Shown here piece by piece: positions 1 through 11,144 of a DNA stretch of 64,000 nucleotides. Each line of letters opens with the position of its first letter. The stretch's first letter is position 1. Below the pieces are notes generated by a model. The model was not told where the DNA came from. It searched no databases and saw only the letters and a program-made list of their open reading frames with translations. Location of the stretch: positions 5,000,170 through 5,064,169 of the forward strand of contig CM070596.1 of assembly GCA_036346395.1 (NCBI GenBank), written 5' to 3'. The DNA is from Hsuehochloa calcarea. Its lineage: Eukaryota; Streptophyta; Magnoliopsida; Poales; Poaceae. A program made the translations under genes and the position numbers.

Positions 1-509
1 TTAGATATAGTTATATACATAAGCACTCGTGCTTACTTAAGTATCAATGCTACGAAATAAACACTTTATCTATCCTATACGACAAGAAAAATCAATTTTT
101 ATTTGCTAAATACCTCTATAAACACATTCATTGTATATATGCTCTAAGCAACGTGTAACCAGTTTAGTTGGTCACGAGGAGTTATTGGTTTGATGTCTAA
201 CTTTACTATATTTTGCCGTAGTAATAACCTCATAATTTGTAAATGCATTTGCCGTAGTAATATTTAACCACGCACAGTGGAAGGGAGAGAAGAAGAGATA
301 AAATTATACCATTTACACTGAACACTTGTTAGAAAATTATTTTCTACGTTGTGTATTGGAGAGCGTACAATTTTGAAGATTTTCAGCACTACGACGTCCT
401 GGGCCCTGGCCACATGCGAGCGCCCGTTGGGGTCCAAAACCGGCGACTCGCTCCCTGTTTTCCCCAGTTCCCCTCCTCCGTCTCCCCGCCGGTGTCGCGT
501 CCGATCGCG
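1..509. other. Upstream intergenic sequence
   Basis: AT-rich sequence up to about 390, then GC-rich promoter DNA. I see no gene, RNA gene or recognisable transposon end here. The short open frames on both strands from 264 to 700 are shadows of the GC-rich promoter and of the gene that follows. Confidence 0.5.
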
Positions 510-517
510 TATAAAAC
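510..517 (+). promoter_or_regulatory. TATA box of the wound-induced gene
   Basis: A TATAAAAC motif lies about 110 bases before the ATG at 620, inside an otherwise GC-rich stretch. That spacing suits a transcript starting near 540 with a short 5' leader. No other convincing TATA motif lies closer to the gene. The call rests on position and sequence only. Confidence 0.6.
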
Positions 518-619
518 GGCCTCCTTGCATTCTCCCCGCTTGTCCCCGCAGAGATCACGGACAACCAATTGAGCAGTAAACCCAGTGCAGAAAGGAAGAA
601 GCAAGCGCTAGGGACTGAG

Positions 620-916
620 ATGGCGGCGTCGGTGGCGAGCAAGAAGGCGCCGTCGCTGGTGGTGGCGGCGAGCATGGGAGCGGTGGAGGCGCTCAAGGAC
701 CAGGCGGGCCTCTGCCGCTGGGACTACGCGCTCCGCTCGTTCTACCACCGCGCCGCGGCACCCAGGATCCACGCACTGTCCGCGTCCCTCTCGAAGGCTG
801 CGCCGACGACGGCCAAGCCCAGCACGACCGTCGGTGCCCTGCCGAGGCGGCCGGCGTCGGCGGAGGACGTGAAGCTGCACAAGGCCTACCACCTCGTCTG
901 CTGGGGGCCCAACTGA
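620..916 (+). CDS. Wound-induced protein, DUF3774 family
   Basis: A 98-residue protein encoded in one exon. The first ATG after the TATA box is at 620, in the context GAGATGGCG, and the frame ends with TGA at 914-916. It shows the hallmarks of the plant wound-responsive DUF3774 family: an N-terminal VAASMGAVEALKDQ segment, then LCRWDYALRS, a basic and serine-rich middle, and the C-terminal signature YHLVCWGPN. Family members are usually 80-110 residues and intronless, and are induced by wounding or stress; their biochemical role is poorly defined. I see no signal peptide or membrane segment. The gene looks intact and has GC-rich third positions typical of grass genes. Family assignment is confident; function beyond that is not claimed. 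Confidence 0.88.
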   Translation: MAASVASKKAPSLVVAASMGAVEALKDQAGLCRWDYALRSFYHRAAAPRIHALSASLSKAAPTTAKPSTTVGALPRRPASAEDVKLHKAYHLVCWGPN

Positions 917-1726
917 CTTCTTCTTCTTCTTTCGTGTATTGTTACATCGATCCGTCCATGTTCCTTCAGTTCATCGATCCTTGCTGATTGGGAAATTTTT
1001 AAGATTTAACAGTGTGTTGTGTGCGTGTGCATTCTGTTCCGCCGTATTATATATGTTCATTCTCGATTACGGATAAGTCCAATCTGAAGCAAACGTTTTC
1101 AACGTTCCTGGACTGAAGAGTGCCAAGATGGTAACATTCGTCAGATCTAGCTTCACTGCAGTTTGTATATATGTTTCTATCTCGTCCAATAGATTACCCT
1201 CACGCATAGGGCGATCACCTTTAATTTTGAGTCAAATTGAGTGTGCCAAGTAATGTCTTTATTATGATACTACTTTTTTTTTTCTTGATGTGCTAATCAT
1301 ATAGACGATCAGATGTTTTTTTAAGAACTGTCAATCAGATGTTGTAAAGATCGAAAAGAGTGTGTGGTGTTCCTATTTGACATGGTGACAAAAACTAAAG
1401 TCTAGATTTTTCACAAAACATTTCTTCTGCGAGCAAATGCAAAAATACAAAAGGGAGGGCAGAGCAGTCTGTCTAATCAAATCTGAGGAATCAAGTGTGA
1501 TTTAACTTATCGGAATCATGCACTAATCAGATCTACTACTTATTTGGAAACGATAGTTAATGGATTAATTATAGTACTTATCGGGATAATTCCACATTAG
1601 ACAGACCACGATTTACAAGGGGAATGTGTACTCATTTATTAGGCTAGTTTTTTTAGAGATGACCTAAGACGCGCAGAATTGGTCGTCTACAGATGAGAAA
1701 CCGAACCAGAGGCCGTGCTCGGGGAC
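917..1726. other. 3' UTR and intergenic sequence
   Basis: The sequence directly after the stop codon is probably the 3' UTR of the wound-induced gene. The rest is AT-rich and I see no gene in it. It ends at a GC-rich block that belongs to a captured gene fragment. Confidence 0.4.
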
Positions 1727-2143
1727 TTACTCGGCGCTGCCACTGAACGGTAGTGCCCACTCACCGGTCTTGCTCCACGCCCTTCCGCCGTGGATACCAA
1801 GATGTGTTTGTCGCCGACCACCATGTACGCGCCGATACAATAGGGCTCGTCGACGTGCTTGTGGTCGGGGAGGCGGCGAGAGGGAGAGCTTGTACCAGTC
1901 CTTCAGGCCGACTAGGGTGGGCGGGCGGCTTTGGATGAGAGCCTTGAAGCAGTGCTTGGACAGCCGGAGGTTCCTGTTCACGACGTAGAGGCTCTCGCCG
2001 ACAGTGAGAGAGATGGGAAATCCCTTGGTCGCGTGGAGTCGTAGAGGATGGTTCGGCCCTTGTGGTCCACATCGATGATGTCCTTTCTGCTGGAGCCTAA
2101 TGGCATGAACTTCATCTACCCGACCAGCTGGTCGCCCCCGCAA
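1727..2143 (-). pseudogene. Fragment of a grass F-box/kelch-like (DUF1618-type) protein
   Basis: Read on the minus strand, this block contains GFPISLTVGESLYVVNRNLR, then LSKHCFKALIQSRPP and GLKDWYKLSL, and finally WSKTGEWALPFSGSAE. These are phrases of a large grass family of kelch-like proteins of unknown role. The phrases do not lie in one clean frame. An upstream piece resembling a VDHKGRTILYD segment is in a different frame from the main one, and the stretch between KLSL and WSKTGEW is scrambled. There is no start codon with a promoter, and the block is only about 140 codons against several hundred for the family. It sits next to CACTA-type subterminal repeats, so it may be a transposon-captured fragment. 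Confidence 0.55.
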
Positions 2144-2149
2144 GGATGG

Positions 2150-2385
2150 TAAAAAGGCATACAGACGATTTAAAAATATTATTACAGACGATTTTATAAA
2201 GTGCCTAAGTTTATGAGTCAGTAATAATATGAGATCATCACAGACGGATCACAGATGGCTATTGACTCAGAACCGTTTGTAATAGTTGATTACCATAGAC
2301 GGTTTGTAGATGAAACCATCTGTGATAATTTATGTATCACAGATGGTTTGTAGACGAAATCGTCTGTGATGACTCTTCTCTATAA
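2150..2385. repeat. CACTA-type subterminal repeat cluster
   Basis: Repeated copies of a TCACAGACGGTT-like box occur in both orientations, for example at 2237, 2264 and 2320-2370. They form short hairpins such as ATCACAGATGG paired with CCATCTGTGAT. The same boxes flank the complete CACTA element at 60885-61935. I could not find a CACTAC terminus or a 3-bp duplication here, so this is a fragment or a diverged copy. Confidence 0.6.
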
Positions 2386-2587
2386 AGTTTCCAAGCAGTG
2401 GCTGCTTGTGCTTTTAAAAAAAGGATATATATATAGTTTGTTTGTAGTCACTCAGCCACTTTCGGGGGGTCGTCCACACAGCATGAGGAGGATGAGACAA
2501 CAGTCATGGGCAACTTCAAGAAGTATAGCTGTCAGAAGAGCACGTGGACATCCAATTATCTAGATGTCGTCGACAGGTAATTGAACG

Positions 2588-3313
2588 TTGTTATGTTCAG
2601 AAAATGGCATGGACATGCACGTACTCCGACTAGGAAGTGGCATCATGTATCAGCAACTAACCATAGAACTTGATGGTAACCATAGAACAGGGCCAGCCGA
2701 AAGGTCGAGGAAAAATTCACCTTATCGAACGCCCACTACAAGCGGGAGTCTTCCGCGGCCTTCGATAACAATACAAAACCTGCAACGAGTTCGGGATATT
2801 CTGAATAATCCAAATCCTGGTTTAGCAGGAACTCCAGGTTACGCTCAGCTTACAGGTCAAGTGTTGGAGATCCTCCAACAAACCATGCGGTGTACAGAAA
2901 TGCTCCAGGGCAAAAGAATTCGCAAAGTCACACGATGACTTCATCTCAGCACTCCTCTCTCAGTACAGGACAACATGGTCGAGTGGAGGATCGATCAACA
3001 CCAAGACCCCTTCGTAGGTTTCAACTAGGAAATCATGAAGGAAGACGGCTCTTTACAGCAGCCACCCCTCCTCCTCATCAAGAGGAATGACCACTTGGTC
3101 CAGGCGATCTCAGGCATCATCTGAACCAAGCTGGTGGTCAAAGACGTTATCATAACGTCCACGGCCGAATTGGGATACCGGATCCTACATATGCAAATCT
3201 AAGGAACCGATCCCCAACTGATTATAATCCGGCTCTTTTTCAGAGAAGGCGCCACGATTCCATTATGGGTTGCCGAACATTTTTGGCAAATCTCTAAGCT
3301 ATTCGTTAGCCGG
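2588..3313 (+). pseudogene. Remnant of a Gypsy gag leader region
   Basis: The plus strand reads as charged, proline- and arginine-rich protein with phrases such as IQNLQRVRDILNNPNPGL, YAQLTGQVLEILQQ and TPRPLRRFQLGNHEG, continuing through several frames to RRRHDSIMGCRTFLANL. This resembles the poorly conserved region before the gag domain in grass Ty3/Gypsy elements. Stops and frame changes interrupt it, and it ends where another element begins at 3314. It could also be an unrelated decayed gene. No retroviral-type gag core domain is visible in this short stretch. Confidence 0.35.
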
Positions 3314-4165
3314 TGTAGGATCAAGGATAATTGACTAGAGGGGGTGAATAGGAGGTTGTAAAAATTCTTCTTCTAATTAACAATGTTAACACAATTAAGA
3401 ACTTGTCAAAACTAGATACAATTCTAACTAGACAGTTCTACACAAGTAAAAAACTAGAATTGTAAATGCGAAAGAGTAAAGACAAGAAATAAATCACAAA
3501 GGATACAATGATGTTTTTCCCGTGGTATCGAAGACTTGCCGGTCTTTACTAGTCCACGTCAAGGAAGCTTGAACGAATTAAGCCGGCTCCACGAATTAAG
3601 CCTCAACCTCAATCACTAGAGTTTCCCTTCCTCTGCTTCGGAGTTGGTGAGCACAACACCAATCACCAACCCTAGCCGGATCACTTCATAAGCTTCTTTG
3701 AAGCGATCACCGCGTCTAGGTGCCGGCAAGCACCAAGAGTAACAAATCACAGCGCTCGCTTGAAGACAATCAAGTGCCAAAAGATCAACTAATGATGCAA
3801 TGCACTTGATTAGCTCTTAACTATCTCAAAAAGAGAATTCAATACAAATGAGTAGAAGAAAGAGCACCAAAGCCTCAAGAGTATTCAATATGACCAAAAG
3901 GTTCCAAGCTTGGTGTAGGTGGGGGTATATTTATAGCTTCTATCCACAAATCTAGCCGTTACAACCACTTTCGAAAAAATCAGGATTTTCGGTAGTACCA
4001 CCGTTGAAATCCGGTACTACCATTTTTCGGCTCAACGGTAGGAACAATAGCATTTAATGCTTTGAACTAGCTGTTACACATAAAGTTGTGGTACTACCGC
4101 CAACTAGAAATCGATACTATACCACAGCGCGGTAGTACTGCTCGGCTAGAATGGAGCTACCGTTT
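3314..4165 (-). mobile_element. LTR-like element with a GACTAGAGGGGGTGAATAG end
   Basis: It begins TGTAGGATCAAGG followed by GACTAGAGGGGGTGAATAGG, the same terminus as the elements at 7803 and (inverted) 58440. Internal text matches the 57.9-58.2 kb element in reverse orientation, including a GACTTGCCGGTCT box near 3530. It contains several inverted GGTAGTACC-type boxes between 3990 and 4140. The right boundary is uncertain because no convincing duplication of the flanking GCCGG was found. A second, degraded CCTATTCACTCC end at about 4727 suggests the element may extend that far or be nested. Confidence 0.5.
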
Positions 4166-4789
4166 TCTTGAGCTCAAGATTTATAAAAAACGATCAAGTA
4201 TGTCGCGTGTAGTGGTTAGACTCAAGCATAGCGCAAGATAGACAAGAACGACTAGACGATAAGTTCGGTGTGACGGGTTGCATCAAGTGGCTAGGGGTTG
4301 ATGCAAGTACCATGGTGGTTCTGGTGGAAGCCGGATGGGAGATACTTACAGACTTGAAGAGATCCTTTGATGAACGTACACATGGCGAAGCATGAGATTG
4401 CTTCACGACGATTGGACTACATTTGGAGAAGGATCGAGAAGGGGTATTTTGTTATCTTCGCTAAAATACCGGGTTGGTGACCTTTGAAGAGGCGGTTTAG
4501 GTCAAGATAAGATGGAGTTCACGAAGAGATGGATTCATGTGACCTGGTTCGTCATCCATTTTGAGAAGCGTGCATGAATGTAGACCCATTTGTGTGTGGC
4601 CTTTGCCTCGGGGATTTTCGATTTCAACGCAATACTTCTATTGTGCTTGTTTTTCCCATCTTCACAGCTTCCATAACTACTGAAGTGAAGAAAAAGTTGA
4701 ATACCGTCGGGGTCGAAAAATAGTAGTGCTCCTATTCACTCCTTGTCGACGATCAAATCGTCGATCTTATGAATATATGAAAAAAAGGA
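4166..4789. other. Probable transposon-derived spacer
   Basis: No gene is recognised. A CCTATTCACTCC motif near 4727 resembles the inverted terminus of the LTR-like elements found elsewhere in the window. A small palindrome, GACGATCAAATCGTCG, lies at about 4747. Confidence 0.3.
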
Positions 4790-5399
4790 AAGTGGCACGT
4801 ATCTCCTGGAAAGTAATGGGACTGCTCTTTATTACTATGAACTGTCTATTACAATGGATGTTTGTAATCTAAACTGAAGACTAATTCAGGAATACAATGC
4901 TCTTCTGAGAGTGTTTCCTAAATGATCTTCACTGTTCCGGCCTCCTGCACTTCAGTCCGCAGTCCTCCTTATGTAGTTGATGAAGCGTTGGCAGTTGTCT
5001 CTGGAAGAGACGCCTGTTTGAGAAGTAGCGCGTCTGGTCGGAGAGAGGCGTCAGTTGACAATGTGTCAACTGTTGTACGATTATATGTCAGTGAGCCATT
5101 TAACCGTACTCCTGTGTCTTAGAGTTACGTATCGTCGCGTGGTGTAGAATATACAGCACATGTTCCATTCTTCACACGGTAGAGGGTATACCTGGCGCTA
5201 GATCCAGATACCAGTTCAAAGCTTTGTGAGTTTTTGACTGATCGGAGACAAGGTTAGGAACCTTCTCCGACTAGGTTAGATATTGTGTAACCTCTGGAAT
5301 TCTCACGACCAGTGAGGTCGTTAGCCTTAAGGGTTACGACCACGCAGACATATGGTCCTTTATCTATTAAATAATAAATAGAGGTTTTAATCCTCGTCA
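4790..5399 (-). repeat. 3' LTR of a Tat-lineage Gypsy element (left limit approximate)
   Basis: The right boundary is clear. On the minus strand, a purine-rich tract GTTCGGGGGCTAGC is followed at once by TGACGAGG. This is the polypurine tract and LTR start typical of grass Tat elements, placing the boundary at 5399/5400. A TATA-like region reading ACTACATAAGGAGG on the minus strand lies near 4960-4975. The left end is an estimate because no partner LTR remains in the window. The orientation agrees with the pol fragment at 11.1-12.65 kb. Confidence 0.5.
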
Positions 5400-5732
5400 G
5401 CTAGCCCCCGAACTTTAAATGAATTGGTCGTGTAGACGCTTACTCCCGATGCAATCGTATCGGGTAGACCCCTCATTAAATGTCATGGTATTCGAGATGA
5501 TCCGTATTCATTTTTAAAGTTGAGAAATTGCTTTGGAAGTTGAAAAGTTTCTTTGTCCGCTGGTTAAAAAGATTTTTGTCCATTGGACTTTTTTGAAGCG
5601 GTTACAGTGTTGCGGCTATAAAATACTCCTTAGTACAGGGTGTTAGGGTTTCTACGCCTCTTTACTTTCATCTTCATCTTCTAAGAAACCATCTCCGATC
5701 ACCTTTGAATTCTTCACTCGAAAGAAATCACC

Positions 5733-8700
5733 ATGTCGGATCTTATCACCAACTGGTCGATCTCCGACTTGAGTGAGAAGAAACTGGAAGGTTTGGAGAA
5801 GGTTTGATTACTACCCGACAGGAGTTTGATGCTATGGAGATCAACATTTGGGGAAAATTCTCCAAGCGGTGAGGATGGAGAAATTCCAGTATTTCTCGCA
5901 TATATCGAATGCGGCTTCAGACTTCCAGTTCACTCCTTTCTTTCCCAAGTTTTAGAGTTTTATGGAGTAGAACTGATCAATCTGGCCCCCAACGCCATAG
6001 CAAACCTTAGTATCTTCGTCTACCTCTATGAAGCGTACCTGGGAATTCCAGCAACCCTGGACCTCTTCAGGTACTACTACAGATTGGTAAATACAAAGAA
6101 GACGACCGGTACACATGGAGAGTGTACTTTGCGTCTCCATGACGGGAAGGCTGAGGAGTACATTCCAATGTATTCCAAATCTTCATGGTCATCATGGAAA
6201 AAGAGTTGGTTTTACATGAGGATTACGCAGGGCGATGGCCTTTACTACAGCGGTAAAAAGGCTATCGAGAACCCGCAATGGCGTTCCTCTTCGAAGAAGG
6301 AGGGTAAAATTGGGAGATGGGTTGAAGCCATCCAACTCCTTAATATCAGGGGTTTAACATCCTGACATGTGGTGAGAGATTTCTCTATGCAGAGAATTAG
6401 CCCCTTGAAGGCCAGGGCTTACTCAATGCTCTGGTACATTGGTCGTGATGATGCGACCAGGGACTCCAAAGATGGTAAGTGCTGGTGAATTCCTACCAGT
6501 GAATTTTACTAACTGATTACTCTTGAAATCCTAATATCTCTCTTTTATCCATGTAGCTTTATCTTCGAATGAAGTCAGGAATCGGATAAAAATGATTTGC
6601 GCTGGAGAGCCCAGTGACAAAGCTGGCTTCCCTTTGATCTTAGCGGTTACTTCCGCAGAAGAAAGGGTTGAGAGACTTAGGGTAAGTATATCAATTACTT
6701 TTCACCCTTTTAATAATTTTCGATCAGTTCTTCCCATAATCCTCTTTGAAATGTAGTCGGTCGGGCTTATAGTTGACGAGGCCACGGAAACATGTGTGCC
6801 AATTGCTGATCCGACCAGTCTTACAATCACTAGAGATAGTGACCGTGTAGAGGTAGGTAACTGAAAAATATTCTTTGTTTAAGTGAAGTTTGTTTATCAC
6901 CTGACTAACTTTGCTTGTTAATACAGGCGGTAGTCGTTGAATCCCATATGGTTTCTCAGGACCTGCTGACCAACGAATCTACACCTTCTGATCCAGTGGT
7001 CGAAGATGCGACCTTCGACCAGCTAGTCGAAAATATTATCTCTGACCCTCGGTTGGAGGGTGTAGGAGGTGCAACCAACCCACCAGTTTAGAACTGGTAA
7101 AATCGGTTGAAAAGAAAAGAAAAGCGAGCGCTACAGACTTCAAACCAGCGCGCTACAAAATCAAAACTAAGAAAACAACCACGTATACATAAGTGGAATA
7201 ATTATGTGAAATGCATACCTTGCATATCCTTGATAAACTTGATCTTTTTCGTACTTTTATGCAGATCCGATGGGGTTCCGGTCGTTTCCGACCAGGTTAT
7301 ACCAGAAGATCGGGTGATCGGGGGTAGCTGCGACCAGAACCTTCCTCATTCAGGAATTCCTAGGGAGGAAGCGGTCGAAAAAGCCCCCGAGCCAGTTGCA
7401 GTGCCGGGGTTGGAACTGGATCCTGTAGTGATTGCTACTCCGTCGGCGGAGGTAGGAATCTCAGCAGATTCTCGACAAGTTCCGACTCCTGTAAGAAACC
7501 CCTCCCAGACTAACAAGTTCCCTTTCTCTCCTCGATTTATCAAGGACAAGGAGCTTAATGAAGCCTGGGGGAGAATACCGGATCGTATTTTGAAGGCGAA
7601 GCCCGATAAATTTTTTGCTCATTATAATGACGTAGCAATACGAGTAAGTGTCCTCAACCATTCTTATAATTTTCCTTGAAGTTTACAAGAAACTTAAAGA
7701 AAAAATGTGATCTATGTAGCATATGGTTGAAAATTTTACTGCGATCGGAGGACTAACCGATCGATATAAGAATCTAGAGCAAAAACACTCCGAATTAGAA
7801 AGTGTTGGACCGAAAAGGCGACTAGAGGGGGGGTGAATAGGAGCACGCTCACTTTTTTCGAAATAATGAATTCAACACAATTTCACTCCAATAGCTATTA
7901 GGAAGCTATGAATATCAATATACCAGTACAACGGAAGACTAGTATTGAATCCAATTAAATCCCCTAAGCAAAATAACAAAATCAACTAAGATTGCAAAAT
8001 CTCAAAGCAAGGGCGGTCTGACCTCTGGACCCAGCCGGTTGGACCGATTGCCGGGCGGTCGATCATTGTTATCTTGGCGGTCGGATCGCTCCAAAATCGA
8101 TCCGACCGGTGATGATGGCGATCGACCGCCGACTCGTAACCGATCTGAAACAGTAAAATCAGCACGATGACGAAGTTGCAATTAGGTCAAACTTTTGATT
8201 CTCAACTCCAAACTTTATGAAACTTTGCATACACCTTCTCTATGCTATTGAGGACCTATTCCAATCGAATATTATGATAATTCTTGGATAGATCCTGAAC
8301 AATTGCCAATTGATTAACAGAAGGTCTAAAACCGGGCAAGAACGAAAACTTGATCATAATGCTTGTTCGTGAGAGATTGATGATCAAGATGATGCTAGAT
8401 AGATTCACACATATCACAGCAAGCTAATTCACGTGAAAGAATCAATCACAAACTCGCGGATCAAAGAAAGCCCTAAAATCACTAAATTGAAAGCAAGAAC
8501 GAAAAGAGACTTATCTCAAGCAAACCTTGCATAGATTAAGAACGTGATCGTTGCTGGATTACACCCACACCATCATGGATCAGTGGTCAATCCAAGATCA
8601 CGAAATTCTCCTCAAACCATGAAAAGCCCTAGCCTCCACCTCAACTCCCTAAGCCAATTAGGGTTTGAAAGCAACAAAGAGGTGAAAAAAATGAGAGAGG

Positions 8701-10294
8701 GTGCAGCCACCACCTCCTCCTATTTATAGTGGAGGCCTAGAACTCTAGGTTTGACTCAATTGGGCTCCGTTAAGGCCCACTAACAACGGGTCACACGCAC
8801 GCTCGCAGTTAGCCGTCTTTAACCTTTTGACCTAAACCGCTTCACCATGCGCCATGGATTCGCCAATAGGTCACCCTTGTCCATCTTGTGTCACGCTTGA
8901 GTCATTGACCACCTGGCATTGTCGATCGCTCGGACCTCAACTCTCCAAGTCTAGTCCCGATCCTCCTCGCCGTTGACCGTCGTTGACCACCAAGTAACTC
9001 GCACAACCATAGACAAGCAAACACGAATTCGGGAACAAGTTCTTCACAACTTGACCCATGTTAGTCAAAACATGCATCATGCAAAACATATGCCATGAAA
9101 CCAATGACTTTGACCTAACAAAACAATATCGCCACGGTTGGCGGACGTTTAAGTCAATACGGTCGGCCGCTCCATGTGAGCGGTCGGACCGTATAACGAT
9201 CGGACCGCTCCTCGTGAGCGGTCGGACCGCCCTAGACTTAGCCGAAATTCATGCCCGAAATTCAAACCTTTCGAAATTAAAACGAATAGAACTTCTTCTG
9301 GAGACTCCAAAATCATGAGACCAAGTGCATTGGGATCCTCACTTGCCTACAACACCTATTTTTGGCCCACTCGTTTTGACCACTTTTAGGTCACAGTAGG
9401 TCCGATCGCGACATGGCGGTCCGACGATTTGGGACCGGTCCGACCATGCGATGCTAGGACCGGTCGGACCGCCCCATCGTAATGCTCGTAGCTTTGTCGA
9501 AAACTCGTGAAACGACAAACCGTAAACATCATTGCCAATTGTCACATCATCCTAATATCTGGAGCATATTCCCATGATATCCACAGAAAGTAAGAACTTT
9601 CTTCTTAATTTTTCTTTTTTAGACTTTCCTTTATTCCTTTATCTATTCTCCTTTATCAAATTTGATAGATTTGGAGAAAATAAAAGAAGAAGCTTTGGCT
9701 GAGAAAGCCAGAAGAATAAAGCTTGAAGAGGAAATTCAAGCTAAAAACCGGTCGATTGAAATCCTGACGACCAGGCATCAAGAATACCTGAAAAAATTCA
9801 GGAAGAAGGCCGAAGGTAACTTAGTAGTAGACTTGACTTAGTATTTTCTTCTAATCCTTCTTGCTTAATGCTTACTTTGTTTATACAGAACAAAATCAAG
9901 CATTAACCAGAGCACAAAAAGCTTTGAAATTTGAGTAAGAAAAAGGGGCAGCCGTTATCCTTAACCTTGATGGACAAATTACTGCTCTCAATAAAATGAT
10001 CTTTGATATGGGATCAGGATCAAGTTTGCCCTCCTTGAGTGATCCAGTTGAAAAGGTGCATTACCTGGATAATCTTCTGTAAGAACTCAAGGTCTTGCTC
10101 AAGACTACTAGAGAGAATTATGCCAAGTCTGTAAAAGAATCCATCGCTTGTGGAGTTAGTCTTGCCTTGGCAAAACTAAAGGCTTCAAACCCCTCTACCA
10201 ATCTTCAAGTGGTTGAAGAAGATTTCAACTGCTTGCCTGAGAAGGTGACCGAGCTCCTCAACAAGACAAAACCTCTTGGAGACAAGGTTGCATA
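5733..10294 (+). CDS. Antisense additional ORF of the Tat element (putative gypsy-type transposon domain), degraded
   Basis: Runs opposite to the pol fragment. It starts at ATG 5733. Exon 1 (to 6474) carries phrases GEDGEIPVFLAYIECGF, LEFYGVELINLAPNAI and GDGLYYSGKKAIENPQW, which match the plant putative gypsy-type transposon domain (PF04195). Further exons with GT-AG borders follow at about 6558-6680, 6757-6852 and 6929-7200, then 7266 onwards, and charged coiled-coil exons lie at 9660-9815 and near 9895-10294. An in-frame TGA at codon 25, an apparent frameshift just after it and a TGA at 6363 mean this copy is broken. A solo LTR interrupts the coiled-coil part. In Tat elements such antisense ORFs (aORF2) lie between pol and the 3' LTR, exactly as here; their function is unknown. 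Confidence 0.6.
7803..9585. mobile_element. Solo-LTR-like insertion with 5-bp target duplication GAAAG
   Basis: The element begins TGTTGGACCGAAAAGG and ends GATATCCACA, giving TG...CA termini. GAAAG occurs directly before it (7798-7802) and directly after it (9586-9590). This fits LTR-retrotransposon integration. At 1783 bases with no coding capacity and no internal LTR repeat, it behaves as a solo LTR or compact non-autonomous element. It contains many inverted boxes of the type GGTCGGACCG (8030-8110 and 9120-9480). The short frames inside it, such as 8544-8729 and 9058-9318, are not genes. It splits the antisense ORF of the Tat element. Confidence 0.82.
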
Positions 10295-11144
10295 GGAAAT
10301 GGAGGTCGGATCTCCATCAAGTAGTGGTTAATTTGGTACTCTCTAGTACTAGAAATGTAAGATGCAAAAAAAGTATGCAAAAATGTAAAGACTTACCTTT
10401 CTCCTATTAATGAAAATCTTTTGTTCATCCAGTCGACTTATGGAATTCATATATTATCTAGCCCCAACTGTTTTATAGTAGAAGATCTTTACTATATAAG
10501 TAGTAGGCCAAAAATATGAACTTAAGTCTCAACAATTGTTTGAAAGTATGTATTGATTGTTGAAAAACCTGATCATGATAATACTAGAAAACCTTTTTTG
10601 GTCGGAACCAGTGTTAGATTTCGGCTAGTTGTAAATCTGTTTTTCGTAATCAAAGTATTTACTAAGACAATATATGGTCGGAAGAAAAAATAATTTTTCT
10701 TGACAGGAGGAAAATATATGCAAAGACATATATAATAAACAAGAAGTAGATTGTATAAAGAAGTGGTTTTATTTCTATGCAGTGCTCAACGCTGGTCGGA
10801 ATGAACTTGCTAAGAAATGAAGATATGGATTGTATTTCGCAATACGTGTTCATGCTCTAGTCTGACTGGCAGCGAGGATCATAAGAAAAGGATTGTTGCT
10901 AGGAAGCTCCTTCCAGTGGGTAGAACCACATGCGAAAAAGGAGAGACTTCGACTAGGAGGTTTTCTGTGTCCCGACCAGTAGCCAAACAAGAGTAGAACA
11001 AAATTTTAAAAATAACAAGTATAATCTTCATGGTCTTAAGCATATGAACCGCAGTCGACCAGAGCCAGGCTCTGTCATATAAATAACATCACTCTTTTTG
11101 AATTGATTTATTATTTATGAAACTGAATGGAAATGAAATGCAAA
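10295..11144. other. Spacer between antisense ORF and pol in the Tat element
   Basis: AT-rich sequence between the convergent antisense ORF and the minus-strand pol remnant. I see no conserved domain. A probable polyadenylation-type region for the antisense ORF lies near 10330-10430. Confidence 0.35.
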
